Shown: positions 44,664 to 53,625, numbered from the stretch's first letter. The stretch: 64,000 nt of DNA from Pseudomonas sp. R5(2019) (GCF_009905435.1 NZ_JAAAMT010000025.1:1-64000), one strand, 5' to 3'. Program-made: numbers and translations. Notes: generated by a model from the letters alone, not told the origin.

Positions 44664-44670
44664 TTGTACT
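44657..44670. promoter_or_regulatory. LexA2 operator overlapping the start codon
   Basis: AGTACATTTGTACT, a palindrome of the GTAC-N4-GTRC type reported for P. putida LexA2, not the E. coli CTGT-N8-ACAG box. It covers the first codons of lexA2. Confidence 0.75.
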
Positions 44671-44805
44671 CTTCTGGAGAACATATGGCTAGCCCCCCCT
44701 GGTCAGACGACCATCCCGTAGGACCGACAGACTCATGCCCCATCGCAGCAGTCAGAAAAATTTCGCTATGATCGTCGTTTTTTCGCCCACATCACGGACT
44801 CCCTC

Positions 44806-45480
44806 ATGCTCAATGCCTTGCTGTTCGACCTCGACGGCACCTTGACCGATACCGACAGGATCCACTTGCTGGCCATGCAACAGCTGTTGCTCGAAGAAGG
44901 CCGGGTATTCACTGAAGACGAGTTCGACCAGCATGTCAGCGGGCGCGCCAATGCCGAGCTGTGTCGCTATCTGTTTCCGGATCGCGACGTTGAACACCAT
45001 CAGGCCTTTGCCGATCGCAAGGAAGCGCTGTTCCGCGCCCTGTCGCCGACCCTGCAGCCGGTCCAGGGTTTGCTGCGCTTGCTCGACTTCGCCGACAGCC
45101 GCCAACTGGGCATGGCCGTGGTCACCAACGCCCCGCGCGCCAATGCCAACCACATGCTTGCCGCCCTGGGCCTGACCGGTCGTTTCAAAAGCGTGCTGGT
45201 GGCCGAAGAACTGCCACGCGCCAAACCCGACCCGCTGCCTTATCTGACCGGCCTTGCACACCTTCAGGCGCAAGCCCATCAGGCATTGGCTTTCGAGGAC
45301 TCGATCCCCGGTGTCCGGGCCGCCAGCGGCGCCGGGATTTTCACCGTCGGCATCGCTACCAGTCAGTCACACCCGGTGTTGATAGAGGCCGGTGCAAAGC
45401 TGGTAGTCGATGACTTCAACGATGAGCGCCTGTGGCAATTGATCGAGCGAATGGCGCCCCAGAGCAGCCACACTTTCTAA
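44806..45480 (+). CDS. HAD-family hydrolase (phosphoglucomutase-like)
   Basis: 224 residues of HAD subfamily IA: FDLDGTLTDTD carries the nucleophile Asp, VVTNAPR motif II, KPDPLPY motif III lysine and FEDSIPG motif IV acids. Such proteins are phosphatases for small phosphorylated sugars or beta-phosphoglucomutases. Substrate unknown. Stands alone between lexA2 (divergent) and csrA. Confidence 0.85.
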   Translation: MLNALLFDLDGTLTDTDRIHLLAMQQLLLEEGRVFTEDEFDQHVSGRANAELCRYLFPDRDVEHHQAFADRKEALFRALSPTLQPVQGLLRLLDFADSRQLGMAVVTNAPRANANHMLAALGLTGRFKSVLVAEELPRAKPDPLPYLTGLAHLQAQAHQALAFEDSIPGVRAASGAGIFTVGIATSQSHPVLIEAGAKLVVDDFNDERLWQLIERMAPQSSHTF

Positions 45481-45674
45481 AAGCCCGTCAAGCGTGCCAC
45501 ACTGGAAAAAATGTCAGGGCTTGTTTGTGCTATTTGCATCGGCGGGAATTAAAAGTTTCAGGATGCGTCTTTAATGAAGAGAAAGACGGATGCTATCCGG
45601 AATCCAGGGACCTGCCAGGTTGATATCCGCAAGGAGCGACTGGCCAGGTTCGTCAAGCACTCAAGGAGTTATTC

Positions 45675-45872
45675 ATGCTGATACTCACCCGCAAGGTTGG
45701 AGAAAGCATTGTCATCAACGATGACATCAAGATCACCATTCTGGGGGTCAAAGGGATGCAGGTGAGAATCGGCATCGACGCGCCAAAGGATGTTCAGGTC
45801 CATCGCGAGGAAATCTACAAACGTATTCAGGCCGGCAGCCCGCCCCCGGAAAAGGATCACAGCCAGCAATAA
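45675..45872 (+). CDS. csrA: CsrA/RsmE-type mRNA-binding regulator
   Basis: 65 residues. MLILTRKVGESI, ITILGVKGMQVRIGIDAPKD and VHREEIY are the CsrA strands, including the RNA-contacting Arg44-region motif. It binds ANGGA sites in mRNA leaders and blocks translation, and is titrated by Gac-controlled small RNAs. The IQAG tail resembles RsmE more than RsmA. CAAGGAG precedes the ATG. Confidence 0.93.
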   Translation: MLILTRKVGESIVINDDIKITILGVKGMQVRIGIDAPKDVQVHREEIYKRIQAGSPPPEKDHSQQ

Positions 45873-45908
45873 TGAAAGACCGTAATGGCCTGCCAGCGGT
45901 AGGCCAGA

Positions 45909-46265
45909 TCACGCTGCAGGTTGGATGAAACTGCGCACCGTGGCGATGATATCTTCAGTTCTGAAGGGTTTGTCGAACACAGCCGCAAAGAGCGGATCAT
46001 CGCGGAACTGGTTGGCTTGAGCCCCGCTCATCAAAATGATCGGCACGCGCTGGTCACTTTGCCGAAGCTTTTGCGCGAACTCCAGACCGTTCATCACCGG
46101 CATCATGTAGTCAGTGATCACCAGATGCGGTTGCGCCTGCTCGATAAGCTCAAGACCTTTGGCCCCATTCGCCGCCTTGACCACCTCATAGCCCTCATCC
46201 TCCAACGCCATGCCGAGAATCTCTGCAATGAGGTATTCATCGTCGATTATCAGAATGGTGCTCAT
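45909..46265 (-). CDS. Single-domain response regulator (CheY-like)
   Basis: 118 residues, receiver domain only: acidic pair in IIDDEYL, phosphoacceptor D52 in VITDYMMP, and the LMSG and DKPF motifs. No output domain. ATG 46265 was taken rather than the upstream TTG that overlaps the KaiC stop. It follows the KaiC-like gene in one operon whose sensor kinase is broken, so its phosphodonor must come from elsewhere. Confidence 0.85.
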   Translation of the reverse strand: MSTILIIDDEYLIAEILGMALEDEGYEVVKAANGAKGLELIEQAQPHLVITDYMMPVMNGLEFAQKLRQSDQRVPIILMSGAQANQFRDDPLFAAVFDKPFRTEDIIATVRSFIQPAA

Positions 46266-46288
46266 CTCAGGCGGCCCGGTCAAAAGCG

Positions 46289-47731
46289 TCAAGGCTTGCT
46301 GGCGGGATCGGGAGTGCCGGACAAAACGGCGGTTGCATGCTTGAACGCCTTCTTCAGATCAATTCCATGATCGTTGATGACGACCTCTACTAATGCTGGA
46401 TCGTAAAGGCTGTCCCTTATCTTAAGGATGGACAGCAGGCGTTTAAGTTCAGATTCATATTCGACAAAGCGCATTAAAAACAAATTGTCGACAATGCTGG
46501 ACAGGCCCGGTGCCGGCGCATTGATTTCCGAGCCGAAAATATCGCGCATCTCCCAGGTGGCAAATACAGTCACCCCACGGGCGCGAAGCTCACCGGTCAG
46601 GGCACTGAAAAACTCGTTCAGGCGCGCCGGACTGGTGGTAATGCGCGCCAGCGCACCCAAGCTGTCGATCATCACCCGCTTGATCCGGTGCTCGTCCACC
46701 CGCTTGAGCAGGCGAATCCCAAGGCCGTCGAGAAGTCCTTCAGTCGTCGGCTGCCAGGCAACGTGCAGCGCCCCACTTTTTTGCAGGCTTTCAAAGTCAT
46801 GGCCCAAGGCCTTGGCCTTGATCTGCAGGCGAGTGGGTGATTCATAAAAGCCGAAATGCAGGCCAGGCTCCGCCACGGTCGAGGCAGCCAGAAAGCTGAT
46901 GCCCAGCGATGTTTTGCCAATCCCTGATGGCCCCATCACCAATGACACCGACGAGCGTGCCAGGCCACCCCCGATCAGCAGATCCAGCGTGGCAATGCCG
47001 CTGGTGGTACGGCTCATATCCGAATTGTCGGGCCGCGAGGGATGGCTGAACAGACTCTCAAGACGCGGGTGCACGACCAGGCCATGATCCGTGATCTCGC
47101 ACTCGTGCAGGCCCGACAAGGCTGCGCTGCCACGGGTCTTGCGCAGATGTATGCGGCGTATCGAACGGTTGCCGACCAACTCTTCGCCCAGTTCGATCAC
47201 ACCATCGACCATGGTGTGTTCCGGGCTGCCGTCCTCCAGCCGCGAACTGGTGAGAAACAGCACCGTGCAACCGGCAAAGGCGGCATGCCCCTGCAATTGG
47301 GCGATGAATTTCTTGGTATCGAGCGCAGATTCCGCCTTGGAGCGGGCGTTGAGCAGCCCATCGACAATCAGCACACTGGCCTTGTGCCGGCTGATCTCCC
47401 CGCGCAGCAGCTTGACCACCTCATCAAGGCCTTCCTGCTCCAGGGTATCGAAGGCGCTGACGAACTGGATTTCGTTACCGACGCACGAGGCATCGAAAAA
47501 GTTCAGCGTCGATAGAAACTGGAACAACCGCTCATGGGATTCGGCCAGCATGGTCGCAACCAGCACACGCCCGCCTTCCTTCACATGGTTGAATGCCAAT
47601 TGGTTGGCCAGAATGGTTTTGCCCGACCCCGGGCGGCCTTGAATAATGTAGGAAGCGCCGACCACCAGCCCTCCCTTGAGCAGCGAATCGAGCCCTTCGA
47701 TCCCGCTTCGAACACGCTTTAGCTGTTCCAA
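46289..47731 (-). CDS. KaiC-like double-domain ATPase
   Basis: 480 residues with two RecA-like KaiC modules: Walker A1 GRPGSGKT (32-39), Walker A2 GPSGIGKT (267-274), and a Walker B-type VMIDSLGA in the second. It resembles the KaiC-like ATPases of heterotrophic bacteria, which occur without KaiA and are linked to stress adaptation. The start is TTG at 47731 with AAGGCAGG upstream; the family N-terminus begins here. The genes around it are a decayed PAS histidine kinase upstream and a CheY-like regulator downstream. Confidence 0.88.
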   Translation of the reverse strand: MEQLKRVRSGIEGLDSLLKGGLVVGASYIIQGRPGSGKTILANQLAFNHVKEGGRVLVATMLAESHERLFQFLSTLNFFDASCVGNEIQFVSAFDTLEQEGLDEVVKLLRGEISRHKASVLIVDGLLNARSKAESALDTKKFIAQLQGHAAFAGCTVLFLTSSRLEDGSPEHTMVDGVIELGEELVGNRSIRRIHLRKTRGSAALSGLHECEITDHGLVVHPRLESLFSHPSRPDNSDMSRTTSGIATLDLLIGGGLARSSVSLVMGPSGIGKTSLGISFLAASTVAEPGLHFGFYESPTRLQIKAKALGHDFESLQKSGALHVAWQPTTEGLLDGLGIRLLKRVDEHRIKRVMIDSLGALARITTSPARLNEFFSALTGELRARGVTVFATWEMRDIFGSEINAPAPGLSSIVDNLFLMRFVEYESELKRLLSILKIRDSLYDPALVEVVINDHGIDLKKAFKHATAVLSGTPDPASKP

Positions 47732-47803
47732 AGTTGGCCTGCCTTGATGAATGTGTTGATGGGTCTGGCAGTGATCGAACCCTTGTCCGCATCACGCCGC
47801 AAG

Positions 47804-48238
47804 TTAACCGCCGTCGCTCCATGCAGGAAGACACAAGGTCATGCGGGTTCCTTTCCCAGGTACCGTTTGAACATTGATGCAGCCATTGCTTTGCTTGGCA
47901 AAACCATATACCTGACTCAACCCCAGGCCCGTGCCCGTGCCCTTGCCAAAACTCTTGGTCGTGAAAACGGCTCGAAGATCCGCGGCAAGGTCGTGGCGTC
48001 GATGCCGCGGCCGTTATCGCTTCTGTGCCCGGTCTTCAGGGGTAAAGAACACTGAAAAGTGCTGACCGATGATTTCCTCGGCGCGGTAACCCTTGATGCG
48101 CTCGGCACCGGCATTCCAGGAGATCACTTCGCCCTTTGGATTGAGCATGTAAATGGCGTAGTCCACGACGGTCTGGACCAGCTGCTCATAAGGGCTTTCA
48201 TGCAGCGAATCAAGCGGAGACCGGCTGGACTGTTCCAT
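47804..48238 (-). pseudogene. Decayed PAS histidine kinase
   Basis: The start (ATG 48238, ribosome site GGAG) encodes a PAS domain (YAIYMLNPKGEVISWNAGAERIKGYRAEE; FFTPEDRA). Directly after this the sequence jumps to the ATP-binding end of a kinase (DNGRGIDATTLPRIFEPF), losing the dimerisation and most of the catalytic region. A missing T in the FEPFFTTK codons causes another frameshift. The last part (GKGTGTGLGLSQVYGFAKQS) ends in TAA at 47804. The original gene headed the KaiC/regulator operon. Confidence 0.82.
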
Positions 48239-48380
48239 TGAAACTCCATCTGGAGCGAGCGCCGCGCGAGCTGATAAAAGCAAGCATAAGACTAAACCCG
48301 TGCCCTCTGTCAGCCAATCCAACTGAATTTTTTCTCCCCCGGCGACTCACTTGAAGACTACCGGGAGGGATGACCGATTC

Positions 48381-48653
48381 ATGATTAACGCAAAACTCTA
48401 TGTGATTGACTATCGGCTGCACGGTGCGCCCAAGTCATTCATCATCCGCGCCGAAGCCATGGACAACAACGAGGCCTGGCATTGGGCTGCTTGCGATGCG
48501 GGTATTGGCAGGATTGGCCGCTATGGCCGGGAGAAGGTCAAAAAGACCACGCGGCCGTGCGCAGAGAAGTTTGGCGTGGAGGACGTGCGTTGGCGTTTAA
48601 GCGACACCGATGAATTTGCAGCCATGGATTTAAGCGACAAACGGCAACCGTGA
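48381..48653 (+). CDS. DUF6555-like small protein
   Basis: 90 residues, rich in Trp, Arg and Lys (EAWHWAACDAGIGRIGRYGR). It resembles a small family common in Pseudomonas (DUF6555) of unknown function. Strong GGGAGGGA ribosome site before the ATG at 48381. Confidence 0.65.
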   Translation: MINAKLYVIDYRLHGAPKSFIIRAEAMDNNEAWHWAACDAGIGRIGRYGREKVKKTTRPCAEKFGVEDVRWRLSDTDEFAAMDLSDKRQP

Positions 48654-48670
48654 GCTTGCAGCCAGGCCCA

Positions 48671-48892
48671 TCAACCCCACTCAAGGCCAATGGCCAGCTC
48701 TTGAGCGATCGCCTGTCTGCACGCCCCCGGCGTAATCCGGGCACGTGTTCCTTTTTGCGGGCACAGAAGCTCGGCATCGACCAGGGTCTGGGCGGCACCC
48801 AAGTCGTCATAGACAAAAAAGGCATCCTCAATACTGCTGCAATGCAGGGTTCTGAGTTGGCCCGAACGGATGAACTTGAGGATGACTTGCAT
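48671..48892 (-). CDS. Hypothetical small protein
   Basis: 73 residues beginning MQVILKFIRSGQLRTLHC. No family recognised. Good codon texture but only a weak ribosome site. Convergent with the DUF6555-like gene. Confidence 0.4.
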   Translation of the reverse strand: MQVILKFIRSGQLRTLHCSSIEDAFFVYDDLGAAQTLVDAELLCPQKGTRARITPGACRQAIAQELAIGLEWG

Positions 48893-49113
48893 GCGCGTGC
48901 CCTGTGTCTTTCAGCTGCGTTGGACTCAGATTTACCTCATCTTAGTCGGGGTTTCTGTAGTACAAATCCGAATTTGAATGACTGAGCGCCACCTTCGCCT
49001 GCACTACGACGATAAAAGGGGTGCAAATTGGGCAAGGCTTGCAGGTATGATCATGCTTTCTTGGCGAACAAGACGTCTGGAGCGCCAGGCGATGTCAATT
49101 GATCGAGGATGTC

Positions 49114-50133
49114 ATGGGTAACGAAAGCATTAATTGGGACACGTTGGGATTCGACTACATCAAGACCGACAAACGCTACCTTGCCCACTGGCGCAACGGT
49201 GAGTGGGAAAAAGGTGCGCTCACCGATGACAATCAGCTGCACATCAGCGAAGGCTCGACCGCCCTGCACTACGGTCAGCAATGCTTCGAGGGCCTGAAGG
49301 CCTACCGCTGCAAGGACGGTTCGATCAACCTGTTCCGCCCGGACCAGAACGCCCTGCGCATGCAGCGCAGCTGCGACCGCCTGCTGATGCCGGGTGTGTC
49401 GATCGAGCAGTTCATCGAAGCCTGTAAAGAAGTGGTCAAGGCCAACGAGCGATTCATCCCGCCTTACGGCACTGGCGGCGCCCTGTACCTGCGCCCGTTC
49501 GTCATTGGCGTGGGTGACAACATCGGCGTGCGCACGGCACCCGAGTTCATCTTCTCGGTTTTCTGCATCCCGGTGGGCGCCTACTTCAAAGGCGGCATGA
49601 AACCGCACAAGTTCCTGATCTCCACCTACGACCGCGCCGCGCCGCAGGGCACCGGTGCCGCCAAGGTCGGTGGCAACTACGCCGCCAGCCTGCTGCCGGG
49701 CAAGAAAGCCAAGGAAAAAGGCTTCGCCGACTGCATCTACCTGGATCCGCTGACCCACACCAAGATCGAGGAAGTCGGTTCGGCCAACTTCTTCGCGATC
49801 ACTAAAGACGACAAGTTCGTGACGCCGAAGTCTCCGTCGGTCCTGCCAGGCATTACCCGCCTGTCGCTGATCGAGCTGGCCAAATCGCGCCTGGGCCTGG
49901 AAGTGGTCGAAGGCGATGTGTATATCGATAAGCTGGGCGACTTCAAGGAAGCCGGCGCCTGCGGCACTGCCGCGGTCATCACCCCAATTGGCGGTATCGA
50001 GTACCAGGACAAGCTGAACGTGTTCTACAGCGAGACCGAAGTGGGCCCAGTCACCCAGCGGCTGTACAACGAACTGACCGGTATCCAGAAAGGCGATGTT
50101 GAAGCGCCAGAAGGCTGGATCGTCAAGGTCTGA
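49114..50133 (+). CDS. ilvE: Branched-chain amino acid aminotransferase
   Basis: 339-residue fold-type IV PLP enzyme: LHYGQQCFEGLKAYR, the GTGAAKVGGNYAASL block containing the Schiff-base region, and GACGTAAVITP. The branched-chain class of about 340 residues (BCAT II-like) makes and degrades Leu, Ile and Val. ATG 49114 has CGAGGA upstream. Confidence 0.92.
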   Translation: MGNESINWDTLGFDYIKTDKRYLAHWRNGEWEKGALTDDNQLHISEGSTALHYGQQCFEGLKAYRCKDGSINLFRPDQNALRMQRSCDRLLMPGVSIEQFIEACKEVVKANERFIPPYGTGGALYLRPFVIGVGDNIGVRTAPEFIFSVFCIPVGAYFKGGMKPHKFLISTYDRAAPQGTGAAKVGGNYAASLLPGKKAKEKGFADCIYLDPLTHTKIEEVGSANFFAITKDDKFVTPKSPSVLPGITRLSLIELAKSRLGLEVVEGDVYIDKLGDFKEAGACGTAAVITPIGGIEYQDKLNVFYSETEVGPVTQRLYNELTGIQKGDVEAPEGWIVKV

Positions 50134-50251
50134 CCTGATGGGCCAGATGCTCTTCCAGGGCATTTGGCCAATCGACCGGCAATCGGCTCTCATCCCGATT
50201 GATAGAGGTTGCGGTTACAGTGATGGATCCGTCCATCACTGGAGCCCGCTG

Positions 50252-50455
50252 ATGAGCTGGGATGATCCTGAGGATTCGGTCCACGAACCGCGCGACGAAC
50301 TGGTCGATGAAGGGTTGCAGGAGGCAAACGCCCTCGGCGAACCGCTGTGTGAAGAACTGCTGCACGAATGCGTCAGTTCTCTCGGTAATCGCCAGCGAGC
50401 GCTGGATGATGAGCTCGCCTGGCCTGACAAGCCCACTCCCGACGATAAACCCTAA
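50252..50455 (+). CDS. Hypothetical acidic small protein
   Basis: 67 residues with many Glu and Asp (MSWDDPEDSVHEPRDELVD). GGAG lies about 9 bases before the ATG. No family recognised. Confidence 0.45.
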   Translation: MSWDDPEDSVHEPRDELVDEGLQEANALGEPLCEELLHECVSSLGNRQRALDDELAWPDKPTPDDKP

Positions 50456-50600
50456 GGCAGCTGAGCCTTGAACTCCTTCAAATACTGACCCGCCAGCGTT
50501 GCCAGGCATTTTTGCGCTCGGGATTGTTGCCACTGGTCTGCACCAAAGCATCGGCATAGGAACGCTTCAGCAGTTCCACAAGCACATTGATAACCTGCTG
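50452..50600 (-). pseudogene. Frameshifted gene fragment
   Basis: Two minus-strand frames join into protein-like sequence: QQVINVLVELLKRSYADAL with QTSGNNPERKNAWQR, then, after a shift, LAGQYLKEFKAQLP and a TAG at 50452. No start codon. It looks like the 3' remnant of a helical protein gene. Confidence 0.4.
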
Positions 50601-50633
50601 CTACACTTTCCTCGCTAAACGGAGGAATTCCAA

Positions 50634-50858
50634 ATGGCCGATAAAGAACTCACCACCCTGCTTTCACTGATCAATCACCGCCAGGATCGGCTGGCATCTG
50701 CCTGCAAGGAAATTGCCGACTGGATCGACCGACAGGGCGACGTGCCCGTGGCCGGCAAGATCCGTGACAGCCTCAAGGCGGTCGAGGCGGACGAAGTGCT
50801 GGTGAAAAAAACCCTGACTTCGCTGAATGTCGAGCGACCATTGCCCCGCTTCCGATAA
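50634..50858 (+). CDS. Small helical protein, copy 1 of a paralogous pair
   Basis: 74 residues. Good GGAGGAA ribosome site. It aligns with the next gene product: both have EL..LL...N..Q....A..E...W....G.V.VA..R..L. Predicted two helices. Function unknown. Confidence 0.65.
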   Translation: MADKELTTLLSLINHRQDRLASACKEIADWIDRQGDVPVAGKIRDSLKAVEADEVLVKKTLTSLNVERPLPRFR

Positions 50859-50891
50859 CGCGCTTGCCAGCCCTCGCAGGAGGAGAATGTC

Positions 50892-51098
50892 ATGCCGACC
50901 AACGAGCTCATCCCCTCCTTGCTGTTCAAGCTCAACGAGAACCAGCTGGCCATTGCAGCGGCAGTCGAAGAACTGTCGCTGTGGGTCGAGCAGCGCGGCT
51001 CCGTTGACGTAGCGCAGAACGTGCGAGAAGCCCTGACCAAGATAGACGGCAATCTGGAGCACATCACGCGCGGTATTGCGGAGTTGATGAATGAATGA
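50892..51098 (+). CDS. Small helical protein, copy 2 of a paralogous pair
   Basis: 68 residues, preceded by AGGAGGAGAATG (strong site). Similar in length and spacing pattern to the 74-residue product just upstream; the two genes probably arose by tandem duplication and may form a heterodimer (inference). Confidence 0.65.
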   Translation: MPTNELIPSLLFKLNENQLAIAAAVEELSLWVEQRGSVDVAQNVREALTKIDGNLEHITRGIAELMNE

Positions 51099-51199
51099 CG
51101 GGGCCGCCATACGGCCGTTCGCGGCGCAAGCCGCTCCTGCAAACGGGTCTTGCCGTTATCGCCAAAATGAGCCACAGCGAGCCTTCAGGGGGAGCCCCC

Positions 51200-51283
51200 C
51201 TAAACCGGAGAGATTGTCGCCAAGGCACCAATCAGGATGGTTAACGAAATAAATCCAAACAGGAAAATCGCAAGCTTGGCCAT
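51200..51283 (-). CDS. 27-residue single-helix membrane peptide
   Basis: MAKLAIFLFGFISLTILIGA then LATISPV. One hydrophobic helix. A strong TAGGAGG ribosome site lies 5 bases before ATG 51283. This is a small-membrane-protein type often missed; role unknown. Confidence 0.55.
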   Translation of the reverse strand: MAKLAIFLFGFISLTILIGALATISPV

Positions 51284-51393
51284 TGGGCCTCCTACGTGAT
51301 GATCACTTAACTGTGAGTCATTGTCGGAGGGTGGCTGTTCTGGAAACAGATTCAGATAACGAATAAAACTACAGATCAGAACAGCGAAACCGC

Positions 51394-51954
51394 TCACCCT
51401 TGGCGCTGCGTCACCCAATACGCATACAAGGCACGAGCCGCCGGCTCGATCGCCGCGACGCTCTGGCTATGCCGTGCCACATCCAGATCAGCCGGGAGTT
51501 CGAAGTTGTCTTGCTCGGCGCAACAAGCGATCGCTTCCAGTTCGGCGGCCTGGGGAGCCGGAAGCTCTGGCCAGTTGCCCACCGCGACACCACGCAGGTA
51601 ACCGAAACACCACTCTTCAGCCAGGGCAAGCACCTGCCCCTGGTAATCGGTCTGCTCGAAAAACGCCTTGAAACCGCGCGCATCATCGGCCAACTGGATG
51701 GCAAGCGCGTTCATGTGACGAACCGTCAAGTCGATGAACTGTTCGCATTCTTCTGAGCTCTCCCACTCAGGATTCTGCCCACCCCAAATGCCTGGAAACC
51801 AATCCGCAATATCCACCGGCGCAGGGCCGGACACCAGCGCAGTGAAGTAACCATCAAGCTCGGAAGGATTGAGAACGGAGTGATCGTCGCCGTATCTGAG
51901 CAGCGTGTCTTCGATGATCTCAAAATCGTAGGCATCGAGCGGGGAGTTTTGCAT
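51394..51954 (-). CDS. UPF0149 (YecA/YgfB) family protein
   Basis: 186 residues with LNPSELDGYFTALVSGP (the DGYxxA motif) and EEWCFGYLRGV. YecA/YgfB family of unknown biochemical role. AAGGAA precedes the ATG at 51954. Confidence 0.8.
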   Translation of the reverse strand: MQNSPLDAYDFEIIEDTLLRYGDDHSVLNPSELDGYFTALVSGPAPVDIADWFPGIWGGQNPEWESSEECEQFIDLTVRHMNALAIQLADDARGFKAFFEQTDYQGQVLALAEEWCFGYLRGVAVGNWPELPAPQAAELEAIACCAEQDNFELPADLDVARHSQSVAAIEPAARALYAYWVTQRQG

Positions 51955-52228
51955 GGAATGTTCCTTGGCTTGCTGGGCGCAGCGCGAAAGCTTGGAGTGC
52001 GCTTGAAAAAGGCGGGAAGGATGGCGCTTTTATCCAGTGGCGGCAATGACCAAGAGACGATGGACAGGCAAACGGCGCATGAGGGGCCCGACTTGGGCGC
52101 CCCAGCTATCTTTTGATTTTTCTCGCCTGAAATTAGAAAAGGAGAGCTACTCCGCGACGCGGGAGGCTGATGCCTGCTAAGTGCAACGATGGTGCAGGAT
52201 TGCATTAAGTCTCCGATTGGATACACTC

Positions 52229-52528
52229 ATGCATGATACCTACATCATCCAGCAAACAAGGATCTTTACCCAATGGCACGCATCAGTCCGTGACTTGCGA
52301 GCCAGGATTGCGATAGCTAGACGAATTGACAGAGCCTCGATCGGCAATCTGGGAGATATAAAGACCGTGGGTGGAGGCGTGTCTGAAATGCGCGTGGATG
52401 TGGGCGCTGGCTACCGCATCTATTTCACCATGCGCGACGGCTTGATCATCGTTTTGCTCGTCGGCGGTGACAAATCCACACAGTCTGCCGATATCCGGCA
52501 GGCGAAAACGATGGCGAAGGAAGTTTGA
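52229..52528 (+). CDS. RelE/HigB-type toxin (HI1419 family)
   Basis: 99 residues: FTQWHASVRDLRARIAIARRI near the start, LGDIKTVGGGVSEMRVDVGAGYRIYF, then LLVGGDKSTQSADI. This matches the addiction-module killer group HI1419 (ParE/RelE fold). Paired with an antitoxin one base after its stop. The ribosome site is weak. Confidence 0.8.
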   Translation: MHDTYIIQQTRIFTQWHASVRDLRARIAIARRIDRASIGNLGDIKTVGGGVSEMRVDVGAGYRIYFTMRDGLIIVLLVGGDKSTQSADIRQAKTMAKEV

Positions 52529-52529
52529 A

Positions 52530-52820
52530 ATGCCTGATACCCTTATTCCGTTCGACATGGCGGCGCTACTCGATAACGACGAAGCCGTGAGCGAGTATCT
52601 ATCCCAGGTTCTGGCTGATGGAGACACCGACGAGCTGATTCGTGCAGTTGGCCATGTAGCCAAAGCGCGTGGAATGGCGCAAATAGCCAAAGATTCTGGC
52701 TTGGGTCGGGCCAGCCTGTACAAAGCATTCGCACCTGGAGCCAAGCCTCGCTTCGATACGGTTGTCAAGGTGATGCGGGCGATGGGTATCGAATTGCACG
52801 CGGCCGTGGCGCACAGTTGA
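52530..52820 (+). CDS. HTH antitoxin (HI1420 family)
   Basis: 96 residues with MAQIAKDSGLGRASLYKAF as a Cro/C1-like helix-turn-helix and the FDTVVKVMRAMGIEL tail. Antidote to the preceding toxin and probably its repressor. Begins one base after the toxin stop. Confidence 0.82.
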   Translation: MPDTLIPFDMAALLDNDEAVSEYLSQVLADGDTDELIRAVGHVAKARGMAQIAKDSGLGRASLYKAFAPGAKPRFDTVVKVMRAMGIELHAAVAHS

Positions 52821-52923
52821 GCGGGTATCGAGGGCGCACCTGAGAAGCGCACTCTGCTCGATAAATTGCCCCAAAAACACAAAGGGCCTGCATGAGAAAC
52901 CTCACGCAAGCCCTTGATATGTA

Positions 52924-53010
52924 TGGTGCCCGAAGCCGGAATCGAACCGGCACGCCCTTACGAGCGGGGGATTTTAAGTCCCATGCGTCTACCAGTTTCG
53001 CCATTCGGGC
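52924..53010 (-). tRNA. tRNA-Leu (UAA)
   Basis: 87 bases. Acceptor GCCCGAA/TTCGGGC, long variable arm, anticodon loop CTTAAAA (UAA), T-loop GGTTCGATTCC and encoded CCA. No selenocysteine or pseudogene signs. Confidence 0.95.
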
Positions 53011-53328
53011 GGTAGCGCTGTACAGCGGTCAGACGCATTCTGCGATGAATGTGGCGATCACTCCTAATAACGATTAGGAAGATCCGCCGTGCGCGTGACA
53101 AGCGCTCGAATATATACAGATGAACGCCATGAATCAAGCCCAAATCTGCTATCGCGCCTCCCCCAACCCCGCTCAGACATTGAAATAAATTCCTTGAAAA
53201 TCAATCGCGTGTAGCTCAAGCCCGCAGGATCTGCGAGCCATGACACATCTACCTGAACTCTGCTCGACTAGCTCGAGTCCACTTCCCAACAGGCTTTTGT
53301 TTTCATCCTCCACGTTGGGAGCAGCACC

Positions 53329-53625
53329 ATGACCGACTACCCCAAACCACCGCCCCCCTCCCGGGCCCAACGGGTACCGGGCATCCAGATTAAAATGGAG
53401 CTCTACCCCATACGGGTTAACAGCGTGGCGCCCGGGCCGATCTGGACGCCGCTGATCGTGTCGACCATGCCGGAAGAAACCGTGAAAAACTTTGGGGTCA
53501 ACGCACCACTGGGTCGGCCAGGCCAACCAGTGGAGGTGGCGCCGATTTATGTGCTGCTGGGCTCGGACGAGTCCAGCTATATCTCGGGATCGCGTTACGC
53601 GGTTACCGGGGGTAGACCCATTTTG
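53329..53625 (+). pseudogene. Short-chain dehydrogenase with internal deletion
   Basis: The N-terminal tail (MTDYPKPPPPSRAQRVPG) joins directly to the C-terminal third of an SDR (RVNSVAPGPIWTPLI, then LGRPGQPVEVAPIYVLLGSDESSYISG). The Rossmann motif and the catalytic Ser-Tyr-Lys are gone, and the normal stop is lost too. Confidence 0.8.

Noticed and set aside
52765..53004. 79-codon minus-strand ORF starting MAKLVDAWDLKS
   Set aside because: It is a translation through tRNA-Leu, a known type of artefact.
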